From Saksenaea vasiformis B4078 (lineage: Eukaryota > Mucoromycota > Mucoromycetes > Mucorales > Saksenaeaceae): a stretch of 50,252 nucleotides of DNA. The translations under genes were made by a program, and so were the position numbers. Under the pieces are notes generated by a model, which saw only the letters and a list, made by a program, of their open reading frames with translations, was not told the DNA's origin and made no database searches. Below are positions 12,015 through 22,800 of the stretch, piece after piece. Positions within the stretch are counted from its first letter, which is position 1. Every line of letters begins with the position of its first letter. The DNA lies in NCBI GenBank assembly GCA_000697055.1, contig JNDT01001806.1:1-50252 (forward strand), in the 5' to 3' direction.

Positions 12015-13331
12015 CTAACCCTGGAGTACGTTGGTGTAGCTGTATTGCCCCTTTTGGAGCCAGATCTTATTCACGTAGATATCGTTGCGGTTGAGACGGA
12101 TGTTTTGCCCAGCGCGCACACCAATTTTCACTTTATCGGAGTATTTGCGGTTTAAGATGTTAGCGAGATCCTTGGCCCAGCCAAACTTCTTAGCGTTGCG
12201 ATCGGTCACAGGTACAGTAACGTCAACAACGGGTGATCCAGAATTTCCAGAAGCAGATACACGGAATCGAACCTTGTCACCGGCCTTTGGATTGACACCC
12301 CAAGGCATGAAACGCTTTGTCTCTACCAACTGAGAGTCGTTCTTGTCATCGTTGTCACCAGGGTCCTTTTCATCTTCATTTCCATCATTGATATCACCTT
12401 CGTCGCCGTCCTTATTGCCATCATTGCCGCCTTTGTCATTGCCGTTTTCGTCGTCCTTGTTACCATCCTTACTGTCAGGATTCTCGTCATCCTTGTTGCC
12501 AGGGTTCTTTTCCTTCTCTTTCTCCTCCTTTTCCTTTTCCTTTTCCTTTTCCTTTCCTTGATCTTTGTCTTTGTTTTTGTCATTGTTATCATCTGAGCCA
12601 TTTCCACCACGGATCGTCACGTCGGCACAGTTGAAGAAGCCTTCATTACCAGAATCCTGACGTTGCCAATAGCTATAGATAATAGCGTCACCAGTACGAC
12701 CAGCAGGGAGTTTGACGTCAAGATAATACAGCGATGTAACACCAGACAACAGGCCTTTGCCGTCGGCAGGGACCGGCTGCGGTGCCTGTTCATCGTAGAT
12801 CAATTCCAAATCGTCCCAATGTAGAGCCTTTGATGGGTTGTAGGATGGCTTTGAGATGTAGACCTTCATCACTGCAGGATTGTGAGATCGAGTGTTGTCC
12901 CAGCGCAGCTGGAAACGACCATTCTTGGGAGTAATAACGGTTTTGTTCCATCCTTCATCTTGTGGTATATCGAGTCCTCGTTTCCTAGTATCGCCACCGG
13001 CACATAGGAGCCCATCTGGAACCGCCTTTTTAACTGTTTCAAAGTTGGATGGATTGCTTGGATTTGCCGATACTTCATTCCACTGAACAAAGGGATAGTA
13101 GCTCTTGGCATCAAGGAACGCGTTTCTGCAGCCCTTGTTGGGAATACCGGATCCATCATCAGGCCAGTAAAAACCTCCTCCTATCCGGCAACCGTACTGT
13201 CTAGCAACAGGGAAACCAATTGCACCGTGCGCAGAAACTTCTTGGACTGGGATGAATAGGGAACAAGCCAAGATGAAACCAGCCATCTTGGTAAGGCCAT
13301 GCCATGCATTAATTGGTCCACTAAGATGCAT
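12015..13331 (-). CDS. Secreted AA10-type LPMO with charged linker and GbpA-domain-2-like C-terminus, paralogue B
   Basis: 438 aa, intronless, with the same architecture as paralogue A. The leader MHLSGPINAWHGLTK precedes MAGFILACSLFIPVQEVSA, then mature His (residue 35) in HGAIGFPVARQYGC. The second candidate copper His is in NTRSHNPAVM, and EGFFNCADVTI closes the core. The linker here is longer and split into a KEKEKE block (about 12500-12560) and an acidic/Asn/Gly block (NKDDE, DGNKDGDEGD). The C-terminal domain ends YTNVLQG. Core and C-terminal domain are more similar to paralogue C than to A, while the linker differs in length from both. Expected location is extracellular; expected substrate is chitin or cellulose, which cannot be decided from sequence. 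Confidence 0.88.
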   Translation of the reverse strand: MHLSGPINAWHGLTKMAGFILACSLFIPVQEVSAHGAIGFPVARQYGCRIGGGFYWPDDGSGIPNKGCRNAFLDAKSYYPFVQWNEVSANPSNPSNFETVKKAVPDGLLCAGGDTRKRGLDIPQDEGWNKTVITPKNGRFQLRWDNTRSHNPAVMKVYISKPSYNPSKALHWDDLELIYDEQAPQPVPADGKGLLSGVTSLYYLDVKLPAGRTGDAIIYSYWQRQDSGNEGFFNCADVTIRGGNGSDDNNDKNKDKDQGKEKEKEKEKEEKEKEKNPGNKDDENPDSKDGNKDDENGNDKGGNDGNKDGDEGDINDGNEDEKDPGDNDDKNDSQLVETKRFMPWGVNPKAGDKVRFRVSASGNSGSPVVDVTVPVTDRNAKKFGWAKDLANILNRKYSDKVKIGVRAGQNIRLNRNDIYVNKIWLQKGQYSYTNVLQG

Positions 13332-13460
13332 TTTGGTGTCTTGCTGTTGTGTTTGAGTGAATTGGAGTGGAAATCGTCAAAGCTTGGGCCATATTTATTG
13401 TATTTGATTCAAGTTGCACAAATCCATATCAGGAATGCACGAGGAAGAGTGCGACATAAA
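13332..13460 (-). promoter_or_regulatory. Conserved promoter and 5' leader of LPMO paralogue B
   Basis: The TATA-like AATAAATATGG (on -) lies at 13389-13399, about 58 bases from the ATG. The block matches those upstream of A and C, and the match to C extends further (through about 13500, including AAAATCAAAGGGTAATTTATGA). Confidence 0.65.
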
Positions 13461-15485
13461 ATCAAAGGGTAATTTATGATCTATACAATGGCAGGCGGAA
13501 GTATTTGCGCACGTTGTCCCGCACAATGTATCATTCTGCATTGGATAATTATGCTCAGTCTCAGTTATAGGTTTTCTCGCTGTTCTTCTATACTTTTCCA
13601 ACGGCATCGCAGTCATATTCCCTTCTCAGTTTTGAAACCTCATGAACACAGAACGGTACTCCGACCAGGTTTTTGCCAATTACATAATGCAGCATGAGGG
13701 TCATCAGAAACAAAGTAATTGATTTGCAATAAATTAACACGGTGCACCAGGTACAACAGCTCACGAATCGCGACTGATGAAGTCACTGAAATTTTCGGAA
13801 GACGTGTGGCGGTTACCCCAACACAGCAGCTTAAGTAATACGACCATGATAGCTGTTGACAATCGTGACTTTTCGGTAAATAAAACTTCCTCCAGGTTTG
13901 AGAGGAAAACATGATGGAATGGCACTCATGAAAATAATATCATCCCAACGGTTCCCATTATGAAGGTGTTCACTCAATGAACATGGATCATACCATTAGA
14001 TAAGTGTTATCCTTGTACAGGCTAATTCGAACAGACTAAAAAGTTGCTGACATGAAAAATCAGAAAGTAACAAAATTTCCTTAAGCAAATCTTGTTATAC
14101 TTTACCTAAATAACGATCCACATGAGCTGAAGTCATTACGTTATTAGTAACTGTTCTCCAGTAGGAAATTATTTCCTTTCAAATCTGATCAAGGATCGGG
14201 TAACAACTACTACTGAAGAAGAAGTCCGCCAGACCCTATTTCCAAATATGCCAGACAGCTACCGAAATGCAGGAGCCTTCAGTGTTCAATTCAGATCAAC
14301 CTGCTAATGATACTGCAAGGCCAGTTGTGAAAGCACTGTTTTTCGCTCGTGACGGTATTTGTTGCTGAGAGAGAACGCCCCAGCGAAGTCGTGACGACAT
14401 AGAGCCTAACGGTCAAATCCCTTGAAGAATGGTAGTTCTTTGCAATCAAAGAAGCAGCGATCCTTTCTGCTTCGATCACGTAGCAAGGAACTTGATCATG
14501 ATCTTCAATTCCAGTACATCGTCTTCAAGAATAAGGATAGCCGGTGTTCTTTAGAAAAATTACGGAGAAATTAACCGCGCGTAGTGAAAATCTGTTTCTT
14601 ACAGTATTTCAGCCCTTCACTATCAAGATGTGAAACGACAAAAGGAAACTGGGCTCCGACAAAGACAGGCAAGTGCGTGGTACCCACGGATGCTGTAATG
14701 ACAGCGAATGGTTGTGGATAGTCAAAAATGAACCCGTTTTCAACTCTGGCATAGTTCAGTTGGGGCAAGAAATAGCGGAAAAGATAGCAATATCTCAAGT
14801 GCGACGTTTTAATTCGGAAAGTAGGTTGTTAACAATTTTCTGTGGATTCGGCTGCATATCAACGCGATCGTTGGATTAACGCAGCATGGACGCGAGTCGT
14901 TATTAGTGAATAACCACTTACCCATGTATCTTGTTCAGATAACTACATGAGTGTGGGTTGCATCGCCGTGAACTTGCTTGTATCTTACGGCATGATATAA
15001 CCTCTACGCATGCTGCTCATCGGAGGCGACGAGCGGCATGCTGGATATAGGCACGTTCTAATGTCCCGTACTATCGTCTGAATAGAGTAGGTACCAAGAA
15101 AGTATCGTTGTGCGTGGATTGTTGTGAACAAAAGGGCTGAAGTCTGTGGTCCAACTGTTCGTGTCGTATAGGTCTCATATGAGGACATAGATCTACGTCT
15201 AAAGATCGGTATTATATCCAAGTCAAGACCATCTCAGGAACACGGATCTACTGACCAGGGTTCAATATTACAATCTCCGAAGGAATAGAACAATAATAAG
15301 GACAGACGCGTAAACGTATGTAACTATCTTTAATTTACATCCAAATAAAGGAAGAGTCTCAAAGGGTATCCTGTCTGTCAAATACCAACCAAACAAACCG
15401 AAATCCACACTCTCTCTAGTCTTCTTTACATATTTCACGAAATGTTCTCAATATAAGCAGTGGGGAGAAACGGTAAGTCAGCCTA

Positions 15486-16510
15486 TTGACAAGGTCTAAT
15501 ACACTTTGCTTCCATTACATCACCTCTTCCACATGTTCCAACGCCTTTTCAGCTGTGTCGGCTTGGAAGGACACAGCAACGACACGTGCAGCTTTTTCAA
15601 GTGGAGCTTACGACGTAAAGCCACCAGCGATTCGAAATGTAGTTGTCGGTCTGGTCATCAAATCAATGGCATGCATATTTCATAAATGTCTTTCAAGTTT
15701 ACCTGTGAACCCCACACAACACAGGTTTGCCTGTAATGCTCTGCTTTCGTTTATTGTGTTCATACAAGGCAGAAGTTTGCTAATATCTCTGTCCGCTTTT
15801 TTGGCGGGAGTTGTTTGACATAGGCCCTCCTGAGAACTCGGTCAGCACAGTTGTCATTCGATGCTTCTGCATCGTCAAAGCGATACCATCCCATTTTCGA
15901 TCCCCAGTCTCGTGAACTTCTTGTCCGAAGCAGTGACCGATGTTAAAATGGTTTCAGGTACAATCGGGTATTGGACCCTGATGTGATTTGTACTTCACCT
16001 CAATCATTGTTTATCCGATTTCTCATCAGTGAGATTTATCCGTAGATGTCGTTATATGATTTAGTCATTCTGTATGTAGAATACAACATAAATCAGCACT
16101 CTCCATGGCAAGTCTATAATGTCGTCGCTACTGTCAAATAATCTATCCAAAATGCGAATGGTAATCTGCGCCGCAGCTGTCCGCTCTATTGCTTTTCCTT
16201 GAATGGGATTGCGAGGACTTTGGATGATTGTGAGGCTGCAAGATAGATACAGGTTTTTTGTTTGTCGGCTTGATCTCGACCATTTTCGGCAGTTTTGATA
16301 TCCATAGTCAACGAGTCGATGTGAAGACATCAGATTGGGGCGAGAACGATAGATTCGAGTAAGAGCTTGATTGTTTTTCGCGTAGATCCATAAGAATGTT
16401 CGCAGCTTTTATGGTTCCATTTCTATTTGTCTTTGCTTTTTGCGCATCGGTGAACACTTGACCCAAAACTACCATCATTTTGCCTTCGTCGCCTTTGCTT
16501 TGGCTATAGC
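15486..16510 (-). pseudogene. Decayed protein-coding relic, possibly a repetitive zygomycete gene family
   Basis: Reading the - strand, short open pieces in different frames look protein-like. One around 16320-16500 includes KMMVVLGQVFTDAQKAK. A piece around 15790-15930 includes DGIALTMQKHRMTTVLTEF followed by SGG. A piece around 15530-15660 includes RPTTTFRIAGGFTS. The order is consistent with one decayed gene. The style (WDG-x-EFSGG) recalls large repetitive hypothetical families of zygomycete genomes, but I cannot name the family. It has multiple stops and no intact exon chain. Confidence 0.3.
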
Positions 16511-16640
16511 ACTACATACCTAAGGTTAATATAATAATCGGTGAAATTCCTTTAAATATACGTTTGTAATGGCATCAGTCCACGAATACACAACTGCTGG
16601 CACTTTGCTGCTGGCGTCATCTGGTGGTCCCAGATCAGTA

Positions 16641-16813
16641 TAGTGGTCCCCCAATAATTTCAACCGCCAAAGTACAGGCATCTGGTTGAAACTACTGAGA
16701 GTTGGAATTGTATGGAATGATTTAAGGTGCAGATGCTTCTCCAGTTTTTCCGAAAAGGTTGAAAATACTGAGGGTTGAAAACAATCGAGGGTGAAATTAT
16801 CGAGGGATCACTG
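16641..16813. mobile_element. pogo/Tc1-mariner-like MITE
   Basis: A 173-bp non-coding element bounded by terminal inverted repeats of about 25 bp: TAGTGGTCCCCCAATAATTT at 16641 and its counterpart CAGTGATCCCTCGATAATTT read inward from 16813 (about 20 of 25 positions match). It is flanked on both sides by TA (16639-16640 and 16814-16815), the target-site duplication of the Tc1/mariner/pogo superfamily. It carries no transposase, so it would need a partner elsewhere. Confidence 0.72.
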
Positions 16814-17129
16814 TATATGTAATTGCTACCAAATACGACGGTAGATCTTTAGTATACGACTCGTCAGCGTCCTCAGTAAAAAGGAATATATGGCTAAGAA
16901 CCTATAAGTTGCGCCAAACTAAGCAAGCGAGTCGTTTCCTTTATTCGACGTTGTGCGAGGAACCATTACAGTAAACGAGCAGGGCAAAGTTCCCTATGCA
17001 ACTTATATTCATAGAGACCGTACGATTCCAAACGGTATTAAAAGAGGTAGCCTAATACGTTCAGCCCGGCAATATACAACTAACACAGGCTTCTTCCACT
17101 GCACCGGCGTTCTCGGTATTTTTGGGGGG

Positions 17130-17358
17130 AAAGAATAGGAATGTCTCGATATAAGGAAGATATTCCATGGAAGGGAGATAATCGTTTTTGTATTAAGATA
17201 CTTCGGTGACGATTTATTAGTATCCTATCAGATAGCATAAAAAATGTCTCGAAACAATGAAAATGTTCCATTGAACACTGTTTTGCATTAAAGCTGGTTT
17301 CTCTGTTGCTTATCGGAAGGCATAAAAATGTCTCGGGGCAAGGGAAGATTTCATCCAT
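17130..17358. repeat. Degenerate tandem repeat, unit about 85-100 bp
   Basis: The motif AATGTCTCG recurs at about 17141, 17243 and 17327. Each copy is followed by a related purine-rich stretch and then an ATTCCATGGAA/GTTCCATTGAA/ATTTCATCC segment. The repetition is also visible in translation of the - strand (three similar ETF/RDI segments), but there is no reason to think it is coding. Confidence 0.45.
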
Positions 17359-18295
17359 AATAGTAATCCGGAGCTAACGGCACGCATGAATAATATTCTA
17401 TTTGGCTCTGTTTTTTCAAGAAGGTATCCTCGGTAAGGATGTCAATTTATACACACAGAATGTTTTGTGTCCTTAATTCCATTATCTAACCTGTATGTCC
17501 TCTGCCCTGAGCTGTTTTGGCTGTAACACAGTCCTCTGTTCACCATCAGTTCAGCAAATGTTGTCACATACGGTCTCTCTCAACTTACACGACAGAACCT
17601 CGCCAAACGGCTTGAAGTGACATGCCCTCTGCAATGCACTAAAAGACAGGTTCAATGAACAGCATGAAAACATACATTATTAAGCAACAATTACGATATA
17701 TAATCAAGTCACGCAATGCCTTTGTATAAACCTTCAAAACCGTTTTCACATAAAAAAAGAAGGTACCACGCCCAAACCAATAAAAGAAAATAAGGGCACA
17801 TCACGCTTATTTACGTCAGACGCACTTACCTCTATATGTATTAGGTAAACCAAGACGCAAGAGCACAGGATCGTTAGAATTCTAATCTTGACTGATCAAG
17901 GAGAATAGGTTACTGGGGATTATTTCAAACTTTTTGCTAATTAACTGATGCTCTCTAGGCCAGCTACGAAAGTTGTTAAGACTTATTGCAATTCCTTAGC
18001 TAGAATGACAGGATCTTTTTTTCTGTTGCTTTCTTTTTGGTCCGTTAAGTAACACTAGTGAAGATGTATCAATTTGGATCACGCAGAAAATGTTGTACTT
18101 TAATCACTGATACCAAACACTCTAATGAGACCAATGCTTATTTTGATTGAAATTTAATTTATTGGATGAACTTATTTTCTAGTAAGGAGACATGCAAAAT
18201 GAATGTGTGGGAAATGGGCCAGCCCGACAACGCCGTTGATATTACTCTGCAATCATTTGCATTCCCTTGAATCAATGTCTATTGAACTTCTAACC

Positions 18296-19744
18296 CTAGA
18301 GGAGGTTGGTGTAGCTGTATTGGCCTTTCTGAAGCCAGATCTTGTTCACATAAAGGTCATTGCGGTTGAAACGAACATTTTCTCCAGCGCGAACACCAAT
18401 CTTCACCTTGTCAGAGTATTTGCGGTTCAAAATGTTAGCGAGATCCTTGGCCCAGCCAAGCTTCTTAACATTGCGATCGGTAACAGGTACGGTAACGTCA
18501 ACAGTGGATGGTCCATAGGTTCCAACAGCAGATACACGGAATCGAATCTTGTTACCGACCTTTGGATTGACACCCCAAGGCATGAAACGCTTTGTCTCGA
18601 CCAGCTGAGAATTGTTTTTGTCATCGTTGTCACCAGGGTTCTTTTCATCTTCGTTGCCATCCTTGTCATCACCTTCGTCACCGTCCTTATTACCGTCGTT
18701 GCCATCTTTGTCATCGCCCTTTCCGTCATCCTTATTACCGTCCTCGGTATCGGGATTCTCGTCATCCTTATTGCCAGGGTTTTTCTCTTTTTCCTTTTCC
18801 TTTTCCTTTTCCTTTTCCTTTTCCTTCTCTTTTTCCTTTTCCTTTTCCTTTTCCTTCTCCTTCTCTTTTTCCTCTTCCTTTTCCTCTTCCTTTTCTTTTT
18901 CCTTTTCTTCTTTTTCCTTCTCCTTCTCCTTCTCCTTTTCTTTTTCTTTTTCTTTTTCTTTCTCCTTCTCTTGGTCCTTGTCTTTGTTGTTATCACCATC
19001 ATCGCCTGAGCCGTTTCCGCCACGGATCGTCACATCGGCACAGTTGAAGAAACCTTCATTACCAGCATCCTCACGTTGCCAGTAGCTATAGATGACAGCA
19101 TCACCGGTACGACCAGCGGGAAGTTTGACATCGAGGTAATACAAGGACGAGACTCCAGATAAGAGACCTTTGCCGTTAGCAGGAACCGGTGGTGGCGCCT
19201 TTTCATCGTAGATCAGCTCCAAATCATCCCAGCGTAAAGCCTTTGAGGGATTGTAGGATGGCTTCGAGATGTAAACCTTCATCACTGCAGGATTGTGAGA
19301 TCGAGTGTTGTCCCAGCGCAGCTGGAAACGACCATTCTTGGGAGTAATGACAGTCTTGTTCCATCCTTCTGCCTGAGGAACATCGAGACCTCGCTTCTTC
19401 TTATCACCACCGGCGCACAGAAGCCCGTCTGGCACCGCCTTTTTAACTGTTTCAAAGTTGGATGGATTGCTTGGATTTGCTGATACTTCGTTCCACTGAT
19501 CAAAAGGGTAGTAGCTCTTGGCAGCGAGATAGGCGTTTCTGCAGCCTTCTGTAGGGATACCAGATCCGTCTTCAGGCCAGTAATAACCTCCTCCTTTGCG
19601 GCAGCCGTATTGTCTAGCAACAGGGAAACCGATTGCACCGTGTGCAGAAACCTCTTGGACCGGGATGAATAGGGAACAAGCCAAGATGAAACCAGCCATC
19701 TTGCTCAGGCCTTGCCATGCGTTAATTGATCCACTAAGCTGCAT
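18296..19744 (-). CDS. Secreted AA10-type LPMO with expanded KE-repeat linker and GbpA-domain-2-like C-terminus, paralogue C
   Basis: 482 aa, intronless, the longest of the three. Signal peptide, mature His35 (HGAIGFPVARQYGC), NTRSHNPAVM and EGFFNCADVTI are as in A and B. Its length comes from a run of alternating Lys/Glu (about 60 residues, bases 18783-18962), followed by an acidic Asp/Asn/Gly block. The C-terminal domain is intact (GENVRFNRNDLYVNKIWLQK) but stops two residues earlier than in the paralogues: the CAG codon that encodes Gln in B is TAG here. The signal-peptide and promoter regions match B closely. The function is predicted to be the same as A and B. The linker may hold the catalytic and binding domains apart or interact with charged cell wall; this is inference. 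Confidence 0.88.
   Translation of the reverse strand: MQLSGSINAWQGLSKMAGFILACSLFIPVQEVSAHGAIGFPVARQYGCRKGGGYYWPEDGSGIPTEGCRNAYLAAKSYYPFDQWNEVSANPSNPSNFETVKKAVPDGLLCAGGDKKKRGLDVPQAEGWNKTVITPKNGRFQLRWDNTRSHNPAVMKVYISKPSYNPSKALRWDDLELIYDEKAPPPVPANGKGLLSGVSSLYYLDVKLPAGRTGDAVIYSYWQREDAGNEGFFNCADVTIRGGNGSGDDGDNNKDKDQEKEKEKEKEKEKEKEKEKEKEEKEKEKEEEKEEEKEKEKEKEKEKEKEKEKEKEKEKEKEKEKNPGNKDDENPDTEDGNKDDGKGDDKDGNDGNKDGDEGDDKDGNEDEKNPGDNDDKNNSQLVETKRFMPWGVNPKVGNKIRFRVSAVGTYGPSTVDVTVPVTDRNVKKLGWAKDLANILNRKYSDKVKIGVRAGENVRFNRNDLYVNKIWLQKGQYSYTNLL
18783..18962 (-). repeat. Hexanucleotide microsatellite (GGAAAA/GGAGAA-type, read on -) coding for the KE linker
   Basis: On the + strand this is a pure pyrimidine run of TCCTTT/TCCTTC units, about 30 repeats with scattered T/C changes. 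It is shorter in paralogue B (about 12510-12560) and almost absent in A. The unit length is a multiple of three, so slippage changes linker length without shifting the frame. Confidence 0.85.
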
Positions 19745-19890
19745 TTGGATGTCTTGCTGTTGTGTTCGAGTGAATTGGAGTGGGAGCCGTCAAAGCATGG
19801 GCCATATTTATTGTATTTGGATCAAGGTTGCACAAATCCGTATCAGGAATACACGAGGGGGGCGGTGTGACATAAAATCAAAGGGTAATT
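19745..19890 (-). promoter_or_regulatory. Conserved promoter and 5' leader of LPMO paralogue C
   Basis: The TATA-like AATAAATATGG (on -) is at 19802-19812, about 58 bases before the ATG. It shares with B an extended block through about 19920 (AAAATCAAAGGGTAATTTATGA), pointing to B and C as the younger duplicate pair. Confidence 0.65.
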
Positions 19891-22800
19891 TATGACTTAT
19901 ACAATGACAAGCGGAAGTGTTTTTTAAATTTTTCCCCGCGAATCGCATTGTTCTACGCGGAATAATTATGATCAGACTCAATTATGAGGTAATTTATTGT
20001 TCCTCTGTACTTTTCGGAATGGCATCGTGAACACATTACGCGTATACATACTCGCCCGGTGTTGGATCCTTCACGGAAGTACAAACAAACGCTCGGTTTG
20101 GATTTTTTTTATCAATTACGTACATGAAACCGGGTTTCAGCAAAATAATGGCACAAGCTTAACCACGCCCCGAACAAATCAAAAATAAACTATTGCCCAG
20201 AACCAGTCAAAAGATATGTTACAATGACATTCACGGGATAGTTTGATGACAGTATGATCATTACTGAAAGGACTGTATTATCGATAACGGCGACCCTCTG
20301 GTAAAAGGAAGTTTCCGTCAGGTTACAAGATTCGAGAACCTACACAACGGAAATGATATTTACAGGTAATGTTGGTAAGGTTTCACCGATCCCTTCATCA
20401 GGGTGCTCATACACGTGTACTCAGGGATTATTAATCAGGTGAGTGGTATTCCGCCAGCGAGCGAAGTTGACAGCAAAACAGCTGTCTCTGCTGCAAATTC
20501 GGAAACACCAATCAGTGAATCGTCGAACGGCGCAATCACGCTTCACAGTATGATGCATGAGGGTTGATACAGAATGCAGAGCAATTGTGCACTGAAGAGT
20601 TGTATTGCTTGAAAAATTCTTCTCGCCCAACGTGGTCAACCATCAGATAATACTCCGCTAAACTTTGTTGCCGAAAAGCTCTTTTAAGGGTTCACCCATT
20701 GTTTATCATATGGATCAAATGGAACAACTATTGTAACACGCATATACGCTTATGAGGCTACCTAGTGTCACGAAGTAATATGTCTGTGTAATCTGATGAG
20801 GGGTGGTGCCCGACTAAAACGGATTGACGAAGAGCTACTGATCTTTTACAATCAGGATACCAGACCATCTTCTTCTTTCTCTTGTGACGCATTGTATATA
20901 AAGAACTGCAAAGCAACTTTTAATAGACATATTGGTACGATGCTATGTCATCGCGGCCTAACGTATCGTTGCCTATAACATAACGGATAATTAATACTCT
21001 GTGGCTGATCGTGAATAGAGACAACAGAAGTTCCAGAAAATAAGAGCGAATTCCAGACAACGAACCAATTATTCGGGATCTATGAGAGTTCATGGAGAAA
21101 GCATAAGATAGTAAACAGGGTAATTAAATGCACGTTGTTCTAGGGAGGAATAAGAAAAGACAACAGTATGGGTAACTGGATATGGTTTTGCTTTGTGAAT
21201 CTGCTTTAAGCCGTCCTTTTACCAAACACTATGGGGAAAAGGTACCGACAATTCACCTGTTTTTGTCATTTTCAGGTAAATAGTCGGAATCATTGTATCA
21301 GCTTCAAGACATACTTGGCAGTAATGTGCTACACTGCAACGATTATCTACCTGAAAATGACAAAAACAGGTGAATTGTCGGAAACGCCTTTCCCACTGTG
21401 AAATAAAATAAAAAAGGAACAAACACTTGGTGAATAGTGATAATGTTATTGAAGATTTAGTTGTGAATTTGTGGAGGTCTCCTAAGATACGTTTTCTTTG
21501 CAAGCTACGCGCCAGGATCAGACTCGACTGTACTAAACGCAGCCTTGTGTTTAAAGGAACATGAGCATATAGCGAGAGCTACCCAACAGGTGCGGTAAGA
21601 TCCGGTCTGGTTTTGAGAATGACTTCGCCGCTCGAACTCAAAGAACATGTCGTCTATTTCTTTTAAGAGCGAATGCCTAAAAGCATATCGATATTAACTG
21701 ATATTATGTGGATGGCTTAGAAGGAGGCTCGAAAACTTCCCGCAACGGACTGTGTCACCAAAACAAGCGTTATTTGTATAGAATTAAACGTTGACTGTCG
21801 CACCTCATAGTTGGGAGCCACGATCTATTAGCTGAAATTAGTAGTAGTCGGCGCCAGCAGTAAATTGAAGTTCTTTTTTTAATCCAGCGGTTTGTAGAGG
21901 TGTCTACTGCTAACGCCTTACCAATCAGCACGTTTCTTATTAATATACGTAAGTATTTACATACGCGTGTCGCAGAGTATCAATATCGCATGCTTACCCC
22001 TTGATCAGATAAAGTGTTAGAGCTTTCTGTTAAAGTAAGGAGTAACTCATACAGATTTTTACCAAGAGATAATATGCGCTTAGTGTCAGCGGCAGTTAAC
22101 TGGTTACTTAATGCCGGCTTTCATAGATTATTGTTTCATGAAGTTCTTCCACTTGCGTTAAGTAAATTCCTAGATAAACACCTAGTGTGGAGCCAGTCCC
22201 AGCACAACTTACCCGATCACGCGTAGAATTGCCTTCCCCAAACTCAATCGATGTCAGCAATAACGCATATTCGCGTCCGCTGCTGCCGTTTTCTCGCAAA
22301 ATTGGCAACAAATCAGCGTCTTGTGGCATAAGCAGCGCCAAATTTGAGGGACAGCCCAATGATCGTAGTTGTAAATAAACGCTTGCAAAGAATTATGCCA
22401 GGTAGTTTGGTTTTGTCATCCTGCACAAATTTTACTTACCATAAACGTAAGGAAGCATGGTTCAATGAGGAGGCAATTTCGAATTTGGGATGATTGAAAA
22501 CATTTAGCGAAATGTTAGACATAGAAAGTGTGCTGCAAAGGCTTTCGCGATCAATTTGATGTCATCCGACTCGTTACACTCCTTACATAGCCCATTGATG
22601 TCGTTTCTTTAAAGTTTTGCGGTACGCACCGGTTCTTAGTAGTGATACAAGCATTACTTGTCCATCTTCGTCATCTGGTGGTAGTTCTTAGCAGCGGTAG
22701 CAGTTTATTCTTCCACAAGGCTCAAGGAACGAGACTGGTCTAACCATCTTTTGTTAATATGAAGTCATCTCTGTCCTATATAGATCAGAAGAGAGAATCA

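Larger units (their letters stand above)
13461..18150. other. Gene-poor spacer between LPMO paralogues B and C
   Basis: 13461 to about 13990 aligns with DNA upstream of the other LPMO copies (for example 13850-13905 with 20275-20330). The rest is AT-rich. It contains a decayed gene (15486-16510), a pogo-like MITE (16641-16813) and degenerate repeats (17130-17358), which are listed separately. Nothing else is recognisable. Confidence 0.5.

Noticed and set aside
12323..12610. Lys/Met/Thr-rich frame on - overlapping LPMO paralogue B
   Set aside because: An alternate frame of the same low-complexity linker, not a separate gene.
18203..19085. Long open frames on + opposite LPMO paralogue C (268, 157 and 151 codons, rich in Leu/Phe or Ser/Phe)
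   Set aside because: They are antisense shadows of the pyrimidine-rich KE repeat; the repeat unit keeps all frames open. The - strand frame has a signal peptide, catalytic motifs and paralogues.
22014..22378. Overlapping + and - frames of 63-83 codons in the desert
   Set aside because: No motif, no splice partners, and both strands are equally open, as expected by chance.
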